Origin: Affinirhizobium straminoryzae
GTDB lineage: Bacteria > Pseudomonadota > Alphaproteobacteria > Rhizobiales > Rhizobiaceae
NCBI RefSeq assembly: GCF_007004135.1
Contig: NZ_VJMG01000018.1
Location: 1 to 64,000, forward strand
Direction of reading: 5' to 3'
Length of the DNA: 64,000 bases
Shown: piece by piece, positions 35,721 to 43,690 of the stretch
Numbering within the stretch: position 1 is the stretch's first letter
How the letters are laid out: each line of letters starts with the position of its first letter
Program-made: the position numbers and the translations under genes
The notes under the pieces: generated by a model
Told to the model about the DNA's origin: nothing
The model's input: the letters and a program-made list of their open reading frames with translations, nothing else
Databases searched by the model: none

Positions 35721-36743
35721 TCAGGCGCGGGGATGGCAGGGTCCGGTGGACTGCCGGATGCGCATTTCGGGCTTGATGAGGTGCATGCCATCGGGCTCGT
35801 GGCTGCCTGCCAATCTATCCAGAAGTGCGCGCGCGGCAAGACGTCCGACCTCTGTCTGGCCGTTCCAGACGGTGGTGAGCGCCGGAGTGGCGATGGAGGC
35901 CTCCTCCAGATCGTCATAGCCCGTCACCGAAATGTCGCGGCCCGGCTGCAGGCCGGCGCGCGCAATGCCGTTCATCAGGCCGATGGCGACCAGATCGTTC
36001 CAGCAGACGGCGGCCGTCGGCTTTTGCGGCAGGGAGAGGAAGTTGACCGCCGCCTCGAAGCCGCCCTGCTTGGAGCGCGGCCCGGGAATGCGCAGGTTCG
36101 GGTCCACCTCGATGCCGGCCTTGCGCAGCGCGTTGACATAGCCCTGGTAGCGGTCACGGCCGGTCGATGTCTGGTCCGTGCCGCCGATCATGGCAATCGT
36201 GCGATGGCCGAGCCCGATCAGATGGTTGGTGGCAAGCGATATGCCGTAGGAATCATCGCCGCGATAGGTCGGCAGATCGACGCCATCCATGGAGCGGGCC
36301 ACCAGGATGGCCGGCATGCCATTGGCTTCCGCAAGCTTCACATCCTCCATCGGCGTGCCGATGGCCGGCGACATGATCACGCCATCGCCACCCAGTTGCA
36401 GCAGCGTCTCGATGAAGGTGCGCTGCTTCTCCACCGAGTCATAGTGATTGGACAGGATGAAGGTGTGGCGGCTGCGGTCCAGCTCGCTTTCGATCGCCTT
36501 CAGGATTTCGCCGTAGAACGGGTTCATGATGTCATGCACGACAACACCGATGATGCCCGAACGCGAGGTTCTGAGACTGGCGGCACGACGGTTGTAGATA
36601 TAGCCGAGCGTGCGCGCCTGTTCCTTGATCTTTTCGCGCGTATCGACCGCCACCAGGGGGCTGTCACGCAGGGCGAGCGAAATGGTTGCCGTCGAAAGCC
36701 CGAGACTTTCGGCGATCGTGGAAAGCTTGACCTTTTGAGCCAC
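35721..36743 (-). CDS. LacI-family transcriptional regulator
   Basis: 340 aa. Helix-turn-helix and hinge at 1-60 (KLSTIAESLGLSTATISLAL, then YNRRAASLRTSRSG), periplasmic-binding-protein-like effector domain after about 65 (GVVVHDIMNPFYGEIL). Start is GTG with GGGAGGGG just upstream. The gene precedes the 2-hydroxyacid dehydrogenase and a 13-bp palindrome lies upstream of it, consistent with autoregulation of a small catabolic unit. The effector is unknown, perhaps a sugar acid or hydroxyacid. Confidence 0.93.
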   Translation of the reverse strand: MAQKVKLSTIAESLGLSTATISLALRDSPLVAVDTREKIKEQARTLGYIYNRRAASLRTSRSGIIGVVVHDIMNPFYGEILKAIESELDRSRHTFILSNHYDSVEKQRTFIETLLQLGGDGVIMSPAIGTPMEDVKLAEANGMPAILVARSMDGVDLPTYRGDDSYGISLATNHLIGLGHRTIAMIGGTDQTSTGRDRYQGYVNALRKAGIEVDPNLRIPGPRSKQGGFEAAVNFLSLPQKPTAAVCWNDLVAIGLMNGIARAGLQPGRDISVTGYDDLEEASIATPALTTVWNGQTEVGRLAARALLDRLAGSHEPDGMHLIKPEMRIRQSTGPCHPRA

Positions 36744-36786
36744 GTCCCCTCCCTGGTGGATCCGTCCTGCCGTTCTTAAATTTTAT

Positions 36787-36799
36787 TTAAACAGTTTAA
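36787..36799. promoter_or_regulatory. Candidate operator upstream of the LacI gene
   Basis: TTAAACAGTTTAA is a perfect 13-base palindrome around a central A, 44 bases before the LacI GTG, in an AT-rich stretch typical of a promoter. LacI operators usually are even-length around CG, so the assignment to this regulator is an inference. Confidence 0.45.
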
Positions 36800-36857
36800 T
36801 CGCGGCAGGCAATCCCGCGTCACAATTGCGTCACGATTTAAAGAACGCACGATTGAC

Positions 36858-37370
36858 TCACTCCTCCTCCGGCTCGGGCGCCTCCACGCCATGCAGATTG
36901 CGATCGAGCGCCTTCAGGAGCTTCAGCAGCGTGCGCACCTCTTTCTCGGAAAAGCCCTGCAGAGCCAGCTGGCTGCTGTCATCGATCGCCCGGTGAATGC
37001 GCTCCACGCTCTGGCGGCCCATCTCCGTCAGATGCACCTTGATCAGCCGTCCGTCGCCGCCATCAGGCTTACGCTCCACAAAACCCTGCGCCTCCATGCG
37101 ACCGACAGTGCGCGTCATGGTCGGGGCCTTCACGCCAAGGCGCTGGGCGAGTTGCCCCGGTGTCAGCCCCGGATCCTGCGACAGCTGAAGAATGACGCCG
37201 TCCTGCCCGGCATAGAGCCCGCCATCGGCGAGATTGCGCGACAGCGCCGTGCGCAGCGAACGGGCCGCCTGCGTCAGCGCGGGTGCGAGGTCGCCAACGG
37301 AAACGCTACCCTTTTTCTTGGCGCCCTTTTCCTTCTTCTCGTCCTTCTTGTCGCCCTTCTTCTTGCTCAT
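36858..37370 (-). CDS. MarR-family transcriptional regulator
   Basis: 170 aa. A lysine-rich N-terminal tail (residues 1-22, 13 or more Lys) precedes a standard MarR winged-helix fold: TPGQLAQRLGVKAPTMTRTV recognition region, then VERKPDGGDGRLIKVHLTEM wing. Acidic end PEPEEE. The charged extension is not part of the domain and may bind DNA or RNA non-specifically. Divergent from the creatininase gene; the inducer is unknown. Confidence 0.9.
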   Translation of the reverse strand: MSKKKGDKKDEKKEKGAKKKGSVSVGDLAPALTQAARSLRTALSRNLADGGLYAGQDGVILQLSQDPGLTPGQLAQRLGVKAPTMTRTVGRMEAQGFVERKPDGGDGRLIKVHLTEMGRQSVERIHRAIDDSSQLALQGFSEKEVRTLLKLLKALDRNLHGVEAPEPEEE

Positions 37371-37458
37371 TCGCTCCGCCCGGGTTTTCCGCCATGCCCG
37401 GGACCGCTATATGCAATCCCGATGCCCATCCATAGCGAATGCAGGACATGACCGCCAG

Positions 37459-38250
37459 ATGCCGTTGCCCCAGCCCCGCTTCGACGACAATGACCGCCGG
37501 CTGACGCCGAACGACCGCGCCGACTGGATCGTGGTTCTGCCGCTCGGCGCGCATGAGCAGCATGGGCCACACCTGCCCTTCGAAACCGACAGCCTGATCG
37601 CCGCCGGGTTGGTCAACCGGCTGATCGCGGCCAAGCCGCAGGACCTGCCGGCGACCTTCCTGCCGGTGGAGCGGATCGGCTATTCCATCGAGCACATGGA
37701 TGTGGCGGGCACCCGCACGCTCACCTTCGCGCAGGCCGTCAACCGCTGGCTGGCGATTGCCGAAGGGCTTTCGGAGCTTGGCATCCGCAAGCTGGTGATG
37801 CTGAACGCCCATGGCGGCAATGCGCCGCTGATGACGATCGTGGCAACCGAGGCGCGGGTGCGCTTCGACATGCTGGCGGTTGCAACCAGCTGGACCCGCT
37901 TCGGCCAGCCGGAGGGCTGGATCGCGCCGCAAGACAAGGCAATCGACATTCATGGCGGCGACATCGAGACGTCGGTGATGCTGGCGCTCTGGCCGGAGCG
38001 GGTGGATATGTCGAAAGCCGCCGCCTTCTCGTCGCGCCAGTCGGCGTTTGCTCAAAACTTCACGCATCTGCGCGCCTATGGCCCGCATGCCTTCGGCTGG
38101 AAGATAGCCGATCTCAACCCGCTCGGCGTCGCCGGCAACGCATCCGCCGCCACCGCCGAACGCGGCGAGATGCTGGTCGCGCATGCGGTGACCGGCATTC
38201 TGGAACTGCTGGACGACGTGCATCGGTTCGATGTTGCAACACTGACGTGA
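37459..38250 (+). CDS. Creatininase-family amidohydrolase
   Basis: 263 aa from ATG 37459; an in-frame ATG at 37411 would add 16 residues. Metal-site motifs of the family: LPLGAHEQHGPHLPFETD near residues 30-50, NAHGGNAPL, and IHGGDIETSVML. Family members include creatinine amidohydrolase and MftE-type peptidases and need Zn/Mn. The substrate is undetermined. Opposite to and about 90 bases from a MarR regulator, which may control it. Confidence 0.9.
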   Translation: MPLPQPRFDDNDRRLTPNDRADWIVVLPLGAHEQHGPHLPFETDSLIAAGLVNRLIAAKPQDLPATFLPVERIGYSIEHMDVAGTRTLTFAQAVNRWLAIAEGLSELGIRKLVMLNAHGGNAPLMTIVATEARVRFDMLAVATSWTRFGQPEGWIAPQDKAIDIHGGDIETSVMLALWPERVDMSKAAAFSSRQSAFAQNFTHLRAYGPHAFGWKIADLNPLGVAGNASAATAERGEMLVAHAVTGILELLDDVHRFDVATLT

Positions 38251-38305
38251 GATTGCGAAGATCGGCAGAACGGCCTATCTTTCGCCTGGAACGGAGGATT
38301 GCCAC

Positions 38306-38578
38306 ATGCAGATATCCGTGAAAGATGCGCAGTAAAACCTAGCCGAACTGCTTGACCGCGCAGAAAACGGCGAGGACGTGTTGTTGACGCGCGAGGGCCG
38401 CGTTGTCGCGCGGATCGTCGCGACGGATATGGCCTCGCGGCCAATGCTGGCGCCGGAGGCACAGCCCACGCTCCGGGACATTCAGGCACGCGTACGCCAA
38501 AAACTCGATCCGTTCCCGGAGACATCCGCTGCGCGCAGCCAGGATTTTCTCTACGATGAAAACGGCCTTCCCCGGTGA
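38306..38578 (+). pseudogene. Phd/YefM-type antitoxin with in-frame nonsense codon
   Basis: An ATG at 38306 with a good GGAGGA site opens a 91-codon frame, but codon 10 (38333-38335) is TAA: MQISVKDAQ-stop-NLAELLDRAENGED. Past the stop the frame continues with a normal Phd/YefM-like sequence (LTREGRVVARIVATDM) to a TGA that overlaps the start of the toxin gene. The stop is a single-base change from AAA, GAA or CAA and falls inside the conserved N-terminal fold, so DNA binding should be lost unless re-initiation (GTG at 38378) or readthrough occurs. Confidence 0.78.
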
Positions 38579-38973
38579 TCGTCGTCGATACGTCCGCACT
38601 CATCGCCATCCTGAAAACAGAGGATCAAGCAGCGGCTTGCGAGGCGGCCTTGAACCGGGCCACCACATGTCTCATCTCGGCGGCAACGCTGACGGAGGCC
38701 TTGATCGTGTCTGCACGACGGAGGTTTGACGCAGAAATGAAGGAGCTTCTGTCTCTGTTCAGCCCTGAGGTCATCGACGTTACGACGGCGCGCGCCGAAC
38801 AGGCCGCAGACGCCTATCGCCGGTTCGGCAAAAACTTTCATCCCGCCAGCCTCAACTTCGGCGATTGCTTCGCCTATGCAACCGCCAGGGAATTCGGCTG
38901 CCCGCTCCCCTATATCGGCGAGGACTTTGCCCAGACCGATCTCGTCTCCGCCCTGTCAGTCGCCCAGCCGTGA
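38575..38973 (+). CDS. vapC: PIN-domain ribonuclease toxin (VapC)
   Basis: 132 aa, GTG start overlapping the antitoxin TGA by 4 bases, the classical TA layout. Acidic PIN residues: D5 (VVDTSALIAIL), E near 42 (TLTEALIV), D near 100 (LNFGDCFAYATARE). VapC toxins cut tRNA or rRNA in a Mg-dependent manner. The active site looks intact although its antitoxin gene carries a stop, which is a puzzle for cell viability unless translation is coupled and weak. Confidence 0.9.
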   Translation: MIVVDTSALIAILKTEDQAAACEAALNRATTCLISAATLTEALIVSARRRFDAEMKELLSLFSPEVIDVTTARAEQAADAYRRFGKNFHPASLNFGDCFAYATAREFGCPLPYIGEDFAQTDLVSALSVAQP

Positions 38974-39078
38974 TCTTATAACATACAATTGCCCTTTGAA
39001 CTGCTGCGGCGTTGGCCTTATATGATCGCCAACCGCTGCCGCTCCATTCGTCGAGCGCACCCACTCCCGGAGGTTCAA

Positions 39079-40206
39079 ATGGCCGATACCGCCCCCCAGA
39101 AGCCCATTCCCGTGACCGTTCTGACCGGCTATCTCGGCGCCGGCAAGACGACGCTGCTGAACCGGATTCTCTCCGAAAGCCACGGCAAGAAATACGCCGT
39201 CATCGTCAACGAATTCGGCGAGATCGGCATCGACAACGATCTGATCGTCGAGTCGGACGAGGAAATCTACGAGATGAACAATGGTTGCGTGTGCTGCACG
39301 GTGCGCGGCGACCTGATCCGCGTCGTCGAAGGCCTGATGCGCCGCCCCGGCCGTTTCGACGGCATCATCGTGGAGACCACCGGCCTTGCCGATCCGGTGC
39401 CGGTCGCCCAGACCTTCTTCATGGACGATGACGTCCGCTCCAAGACCGAACTCGATGCGGTCGTGGCGCTCGTCGATGCCAAGCACCTGCCGCTGCGCCT
39501 GAAGGACAGCCGCGAGGCCGAGGACCAGATCGCGTTTGCCGATGTGGTCGTGGTCAACAAGACCGATCTCGTGACGCCGCAGGAACTGGCGACGATCGAG
39601 GAGATCGTCCGCGCCATCAACCCGACCGCCCGCATCTACAAGACCACCCGCTCGGGCGTGGATCTGGCCCGCGTTCTGGATCAGGGCGCCTTCAACCTGG
39701 AGCGTGCGCTGGAAAACGATCCGCATTTCCTCGAACACGGCCATGAGGATCATGTCTGCGGCCCGGATTGCGACCATCACCACCACGATCACGACCACCA
39801 TCATCATGATCATGATCACCACCATCACGACCATGATCATCATCATGACCATGGGCACGATCACGACCATCATCACCACGCAGCGCCCTCCGCGATCCAT
39901 GACGTGACGGTGAAGTCCATCTCGCTGCGCGGCGGCGAGATGAACCCGGACCGCTTCTTCCCCTGGATCCAGAAGGTGACCCAGACGGACGGCCCGAACA
40001 TCCTGCGCCTCAAGGGCATCATCGCCTTCAAGGGCGATGAGGAGCGCTATGTAGTGCAGGGCGTGCACATGATCATCGAAGGCGATCACCAGCGCCCGTG
40101 GAAGGACGGCGAGAAGCGCGAAAGCCGCCTCGTCTTCATCGGCCGCGACCTCGACCGCGAGAAGATCGAAAAGAGCTTCCTCGCCTGCCAGGCAGACCAG
40201 ACCTGA
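39079..40206 (+). CDS. COG0523/CobW-family GTPase metallochaperone with His-rich insert
   Basis: 375 aa from ATG 39079 (GGAGG upstream); the open frame upstream to 38989 is not needed. G3E-type GTPase: Walker [10 protein letters not shown] (17-25), metal motif C70-x-C72-C73 (NGCVCCTV), VVVNKTDL G4 loop. A segment near residues 218-268 has 28 His with interspersed Asp (repeating DHHHHDHD), then a C-terminal CobW_C domain. Likely delivers or stores Zn(II) for zinc enzymes during starvation. The next gene overlaps by one base. Confidence 0.93.
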   Translation: MADTAPQKPIPVTVLTGYLGAGKTTLLNRILSESHGKKYAVIVNEFGEIGIDNDLIVESDEEIYEMNNGCVCCTVRGDLIRVVEGLMRRPGRFDGIIVETTGLADPVPVAQTFFMDDDVRSKTELDAVVALVDAKHLPLRLKDSREAEDQIAFADVVVVNKTDLVTPQELATIEEIVRAINPTARIYKTTRSGVDLARVLDQGAFNLERALENDPHFLEHGHEDHVCGPDCDHHHHDHDHHHHDHDHHHHDHDHHHDHGHDHDHHHHAAPSAIHDVTVKSISLRGGEMNPDRFFPWIQKVTQTDGPNILRLKGIIAFKGDEERYVVQGVHMIIEGDHQRPWKDGEKRESRLVFIGRDLDREKIEKSFLACQADQT

Positions 40207-41192
40207 TGCCGACGGTTGCGCCCCTGGATCTGGAAGGTCACGTCGTCGCGGCGCACTTCCTCGGCGACACGCCCTTTTTCGCCACCGCCGCCGGAGAGAT
40301 CCGCCGGCTGGATGGCGGCGAGAAGGTGACCGAAGCCCATAACGGCCTGCTGACCTGCGTGAAGGACCCCTTCAGCGCAGCTTTGCTGACCGGCGGCGAG
40401 GATGGAAAGGTGATGCGCATTGCCGGCGACGGCACTGCAACGCAGATCGCCGAAGCGCCGCGCAAGTGGATCAATGTCGTGGCCGGCGGCCCGCAGGGTG
40501 CGGTCGCCTATGCGCATGGCAAGTCGAGCGTCGTGGTTCTCGCCGACGGTAGCGCGAAGGAGTTTGCCGAGGAACGCACGGTCGAGGCACTGGCCTTTGC
40601 GCCGAAGGGCCTTCGCATCGCAGCCGCCCGCTACAACGGCGTCTCGCTGCACTGGGTCAACACCCAGCTGCCGGCCGCCGATCTCGACTGGAAGGGGGCC
40701 CATACCGGCGTGACCTTCTCGCCTGATGGCCGTTTCCTCGTCACCACCATGCAGGAAAATGCGCTGCACGGCTGGAAGCTGGACGGCAAGGCGGGTGAGG
40801 CGCGCCATATGCGCATGACCGGCTATCCGTCCAAGGTGAAATCCTATTCCTGGTCGCCGAAGGGCAAGTGGCTCGCCACCTCCGGGGCGCCGGCTGCCAT
40901 CGTCTGGCCCTTCTCGGCCAAGGACGGGCCGATGGGCAAGGCACCGCTGGAGCTTGGTACCCGCGCCAATATTCTCGCCACCTGCGTTGCCTTCCATCCG
41001 GTGGAAGAGGTGCTCGCCATCGGCTTCATCGACGGCATGATCCTCGGCGTGCGGGTGGGCGACGGCAAGGAAGCCCTGCTGCGCCGCCCCGGCAAGGGCG
41101 CCATCACCTCGATGAGCTGGAGTAGCAACGGCAAGCTGATCGCCTTCGGCTCCGAAGCCGGCGATTGCGGCGTCATCGATATTTCGGCTTGA
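40206..41192 (+). CDS. WD40-repeat beta-propeller protein
   Basis: 328 aa from ATG 40206, whose A is the last base of the preceding TGA. About six to seven blades can be seen (TVEALAFAPKGLRIAAARYN; GVTFSPDGRFLVTTMQE; SYSWSPKGKWLATSGAP; SMSWSSNGKLIAFGSEAGD). Such proteins occur beside COG0523 chaperones in Rhizobiales, suggesting an interaction scaffold for metal delivery; no activity is known. No signal peptide, so cytoplasmic. Confidence 0.88.
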   Translation: MPTVAPLDLEGHVVAAHFLGDTPFFATAAGEIRRLDGGEKVTEAHNGLLTCVKDPFSAALLTGGEDGKVMRIAGDGTATQIAEAPRKWINVVAGGPQGAVAYAHGKSSVVVLADGSAKEFAEERTVEALAFAPKGLRIAAARYNGVSLHWVNTQLPAADLDWKGAHTGVTFSPDGRFLVTTMQENALHGWKLDGKAGEARHMRMTGYPSKVKSYSWSPKGKWLATSGAPAAIVWPFSAKDGPMGKAPLELGTRANILATCVAFHPVEEVLAIGFIDGMILGVRVGDGKEALLRRPGKGAITSMSWSSNGKLIAFGSEAGDCGVIDISA

Positions 41193-41766
41193 CGACATTT
41201 CGGCTGCTTGGCGGATAAAAGTCCGCCTCTGGCTGCCGCCATCTCCCCGCGCGGGCGGGGGATGGCATATGGGAACCCCCCTCTGCCCTGCCGGGCATCT
41301 CCCCCACGAGGGGGAGACCCCTGGAGCCTGCGCCTTACCCCATTTCCACGGTGGCGAGACGGGTACCTTCGAAGCGGGGGACGATGACCGGAGACCAGCC
41401 AAGTGCCTTTGGCCAAACCGCGCTTGTTCGGCGAAGGTCTTCCCGTTCTGCGGTCTCCCCCCTTGTGGGGGAGATGGCGGCAGCCAGAGGGGGTTTTTGC
41501 CGCAAAGTTTAATGGGGCGGGGTCCGAAGGACGGGTCGAGACACGTGGCTCGAACCCAGGCGGCAGCCAAAGGGGGTTTTGCCCCCGGCATTCGACGTGG
41601 CATGGTTCGAAAGCCGGCCGAAACTTGCCCGCCGCCAACGTCCGGGATCTGAAATCGCAACCGATGCCGGCCCACCAGGGCCCAGACAAAACCGTGGTCC
41701 ATCACAGATGCCGGTCCGGCCGCCGCCCGTGACGGCAAGGCGCCGCAGGCGCAAGGAGAGCGTCCC
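41193..41766. repeat. Intergenic mosaic of rhizobial-type palindromic repeats
   Basis: 574 bases without a gene. It holds a small hairpin GGCGGA-TAAAAG-TCCGCC (41210-41227), a block ending in TCTCCCCCACGAGGGGGAGACC (about 41272-41321), and a second block at about 41446-41590 that runs GGTCTCCCCCCTTGTG, GGCGGCAGCCAGAGGGGG, GGGTCCGAAGGACGGGTCGA. The first block recurs inverted near 58081-58126, the second inverted near 45815-45899. The pattern fits RIME/mosaic-type elements. Confidence 0.7.
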
Positions 41767-42555
41767 ATGTCGATCAAGACCCGTTTCACCGGTGCTCGCT
41801 GGGCGCCGAGGCTTGTTGCGATCACCCGCACGGTGGATCCGCTGCTGGCCGATACGCTGAAGGCGCTGGGGCTGGTCTATGTCGCCTCGGTGGCGAGCTG
41901 GGGCATGGCGGCGCTGCATCTGCCGCTGGAGATCCATGTGCCGATGATTGCGGCCCTGCTTCTGGCCGGCATTTTCGGCCTGGTATTGCGCGGCCTTCCC
42001 GCCCACCGGCATGCCCGCTTCGGCTTTGCCAATCTCGTCACCTCGCTCCGCGCCGGCATCGTCAGTCTGGTCGGCGCGACCGTGCTCTTCTCGCACAGCT
42101 TTGGCGCGGCACATTTCGACAGCCTGATCTGGTGGACGGTGGCGGCCGTGCTGTTCGCGCTCGCCCTCGATGGCGTCGATGGCTATCTCGCCCGCCGCTA
42201 TCGCCAGCAGTCGGAGCTTGGCGCGCGCTTCGACATGGAGGTGGATGCGCTGCTGATCCTGATCCTGTCGATCGGCGCAACCGTGCTCGGCAAGGCGGGC
42301 CTCTGGGTCGTGCTGATCGGGCTGATGCGCTACGCCTTCGTGATGGCGCAGTGGTTCCTGCCAAAGCTGCGCGGCGAGCTTGCGCCGTCTTTCCGGCGCA
42401 AGGCGGTCTGCGTGGTGCAGGTGGCGGTGCTGTGTCTGGTGCTGGTGCCGCAGGTGGTGCCGCCCGTTTCCACCGCCATGGCGGCCATCGCGCTTGCCGC
42501 ACTCCTCTATTCGTTCGGCGTCGATGGGATCACGCTGATGCGGCGGCCTGCGTGA
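41767..42555 (+). CDS. CDP-alcohol phosphatidyltransferase family membrane protein
   Basis: 262 aa with about 6 hydrophobic segments. The complete active-site motif is present: D135xxD138G139xxA142R143-x8-G152-xxx-D156-xxx-D160 (in DGVDGYLARR and GARFDMEVD). These enzymes exchange CMP of a CDP-alcohol (usually CDP-diacylglycerol) for an acceptor hydroxyl and build phospholipid or polyol-phosphate bonds. It is not obviously PgsA or Pcs because of a longer N-terminal membrane region. The last 49 bases overlap the convergent flippase-like gene. Confidence 0.88.
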   Translation: MSIKTRFTGARWAPRLVAITRTVDPLLADTLKALGLVYVASVASWGMAALHLPLEIHVPMIAALLLAGIFGLVLRGLPAHRHARFGFANLVTSLRAGIVSLVGATVLFSHSFGAAHFDSLIWWTVAAVLFALALDGVDGYLARRYRQQSELGARFDMEVDALLILILSIGATVLGKAGLWVVLIGLMRYAFVMAQWFLPKLRGELAPSFRRKAVCVVQVAVLCLVLVPQVVPPVSTAMAAIALAALLYSFGVDGITLMRRPA

Positions 42556-43475
42556 GCATGGCGGGCGCCTTTCGGATGCCGGCCAAGCGCCAGAATGACG
42601 AGCCCCGGCAGGGCGCCCGCAAGCGCCAGCGCGCCATAGAGAAGGCTGGCGGAAAGCCCGGACGCACTGGAAAGGCCGGCCAGCGGCCAGAGCGCTGCGG
42701 CCGCCGCCTCGCGCGTGCCCCAGCCGCCGAGACCGGTCGGGATCAGCATGGCGGCCAGCGTCATCGGCACGATGGTGACCATGGCCGCAACCGGCAGCGG
42801 CGCGCCGACCGCATCGGCACTGACGAGAAACAGCGCGACATAGCCGCAGACCACCGCAAGGCTGAGGCCGCCCTGCCGCAGGAGCGCGCCGCGCCGGACA
42901 AAAACCTCCGCCAGCTCATCCCGCAACCCGGCAAAGCGGCGCAGCAGCAGCACGGCCGCTATGACGGCGGCGGTGAGCACCGCCCCAGCCAGCAGCAGAT
43001 GGTGGCCGGCCTGCAGGGCCGCTCCCGGCAGCAAGGGCCAGAAGGGAATGCCGACGAGACAGAGCGCCAGAAAGGCGATCTGGCCGGACAGCCGCTCGTA
43101 AACCACCGCGCGCGCCGCCCGCTGCCAGCCGCCCGCGCCATCTTGCGCCATGCGCCAGGCGCGCAGCACATCGCCCGCCATGCCGCCCGGCACCACCTGG
43201 TTGACGGCGCTGGCCACATAATATTCCCGGATCGCCGCGCCGGCCGTGATCTGCTGACCCAGCCGTTCGGCCGCCAGCCGCCAGCGGAGAGCGGACAGCA
43301 CGATCTGACCCTGCACCAGCACCAGCCCGAGCGCCACATGCCACAGCGAGACCTGCGCCAGCGCGTCGAGGATCGTGGCCGGCTTGATCCAGAAGGCGAG
43401 CAGCGGCAGCAGGCACAGCGCCGCAAGGCTTGCGGCGATGCGGACCAGTATTCTGGCGCGCGAGGCGGTCTGCAT
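42507..43475 (-). CDS. UPF0104/lysylphosphatidylglycerol synthase transmembrane-like protein (flippase-like)
   Basis: 322 aa from the ATG at 43475 (GGAAGGG 8-10 bases upstream); the frame is open 26 codons further. About 8 transmembrane segments. Family motifs: LVLVQGQIVLSALRWRLAAE, then the NQVVPGGMAGDVLRAWRMAQ loop and PTGLGGWGTREAAAAAL near the end. Proteins of this fold move or modify lipids (MprF membrane half, AglD). Faces the sulfatase gene across a 215-base divergent spacer and overlaps the phosphatidyltransferase gene end by 49 bases. Confidence 0.85.
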   Translation of the reverse strand: MQTASRARILVRIAASLAALCLLPLLAFWIKPATILDALAQVSLWHVALGLVLVQGQIVLSALRWRLAAERLGQQITAGAAIREYYVASAVNQVVPGGMAGDVLRAWRMAQDGAGGWQRAARAVVYERLSGQIAFLALCLVGIPFWPLLPGAALQAGHHLLLAGAVLTAAVIAAVLLLRRFAGLRDELAEVFVRRGALLRQGGLSLAVVCGYVALFLVSADAVGAPLPVAAMVTIVPMTLAAMLIPTGLGGWGTREAAAAALWPLAGLSSASGLSASLLYGALALAGALPGLVILALGRHPKGARHAHAGRRISVIPSTPNE

Positions 43476-43690
43476 GGGTCTGCCCTTCCGTGGCCGCGGC
43501 AAGCACGGGCTTGGCGGCGGGTTCGTGTTTCGCATCCTCGAAAGCCGGCGCACCCCCGGAAATTCCAGCGAGAGCCAGGCAGGTGTTCATCCGGCATTGC
43601 GGCGCGGGCATGGCGCCCTTGCGCGGCTTTCCCGCCGGGGCTTTCTCCGGCGCAATGTCATATCCTACGCAGAACGGCAGACGATAGACC

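Noticed and set aside
38989..39078. Upstream extension of the CobW-like protein
   Set aside because: The added residues have no family counterpart; GGAGG before 39079 marks the start.
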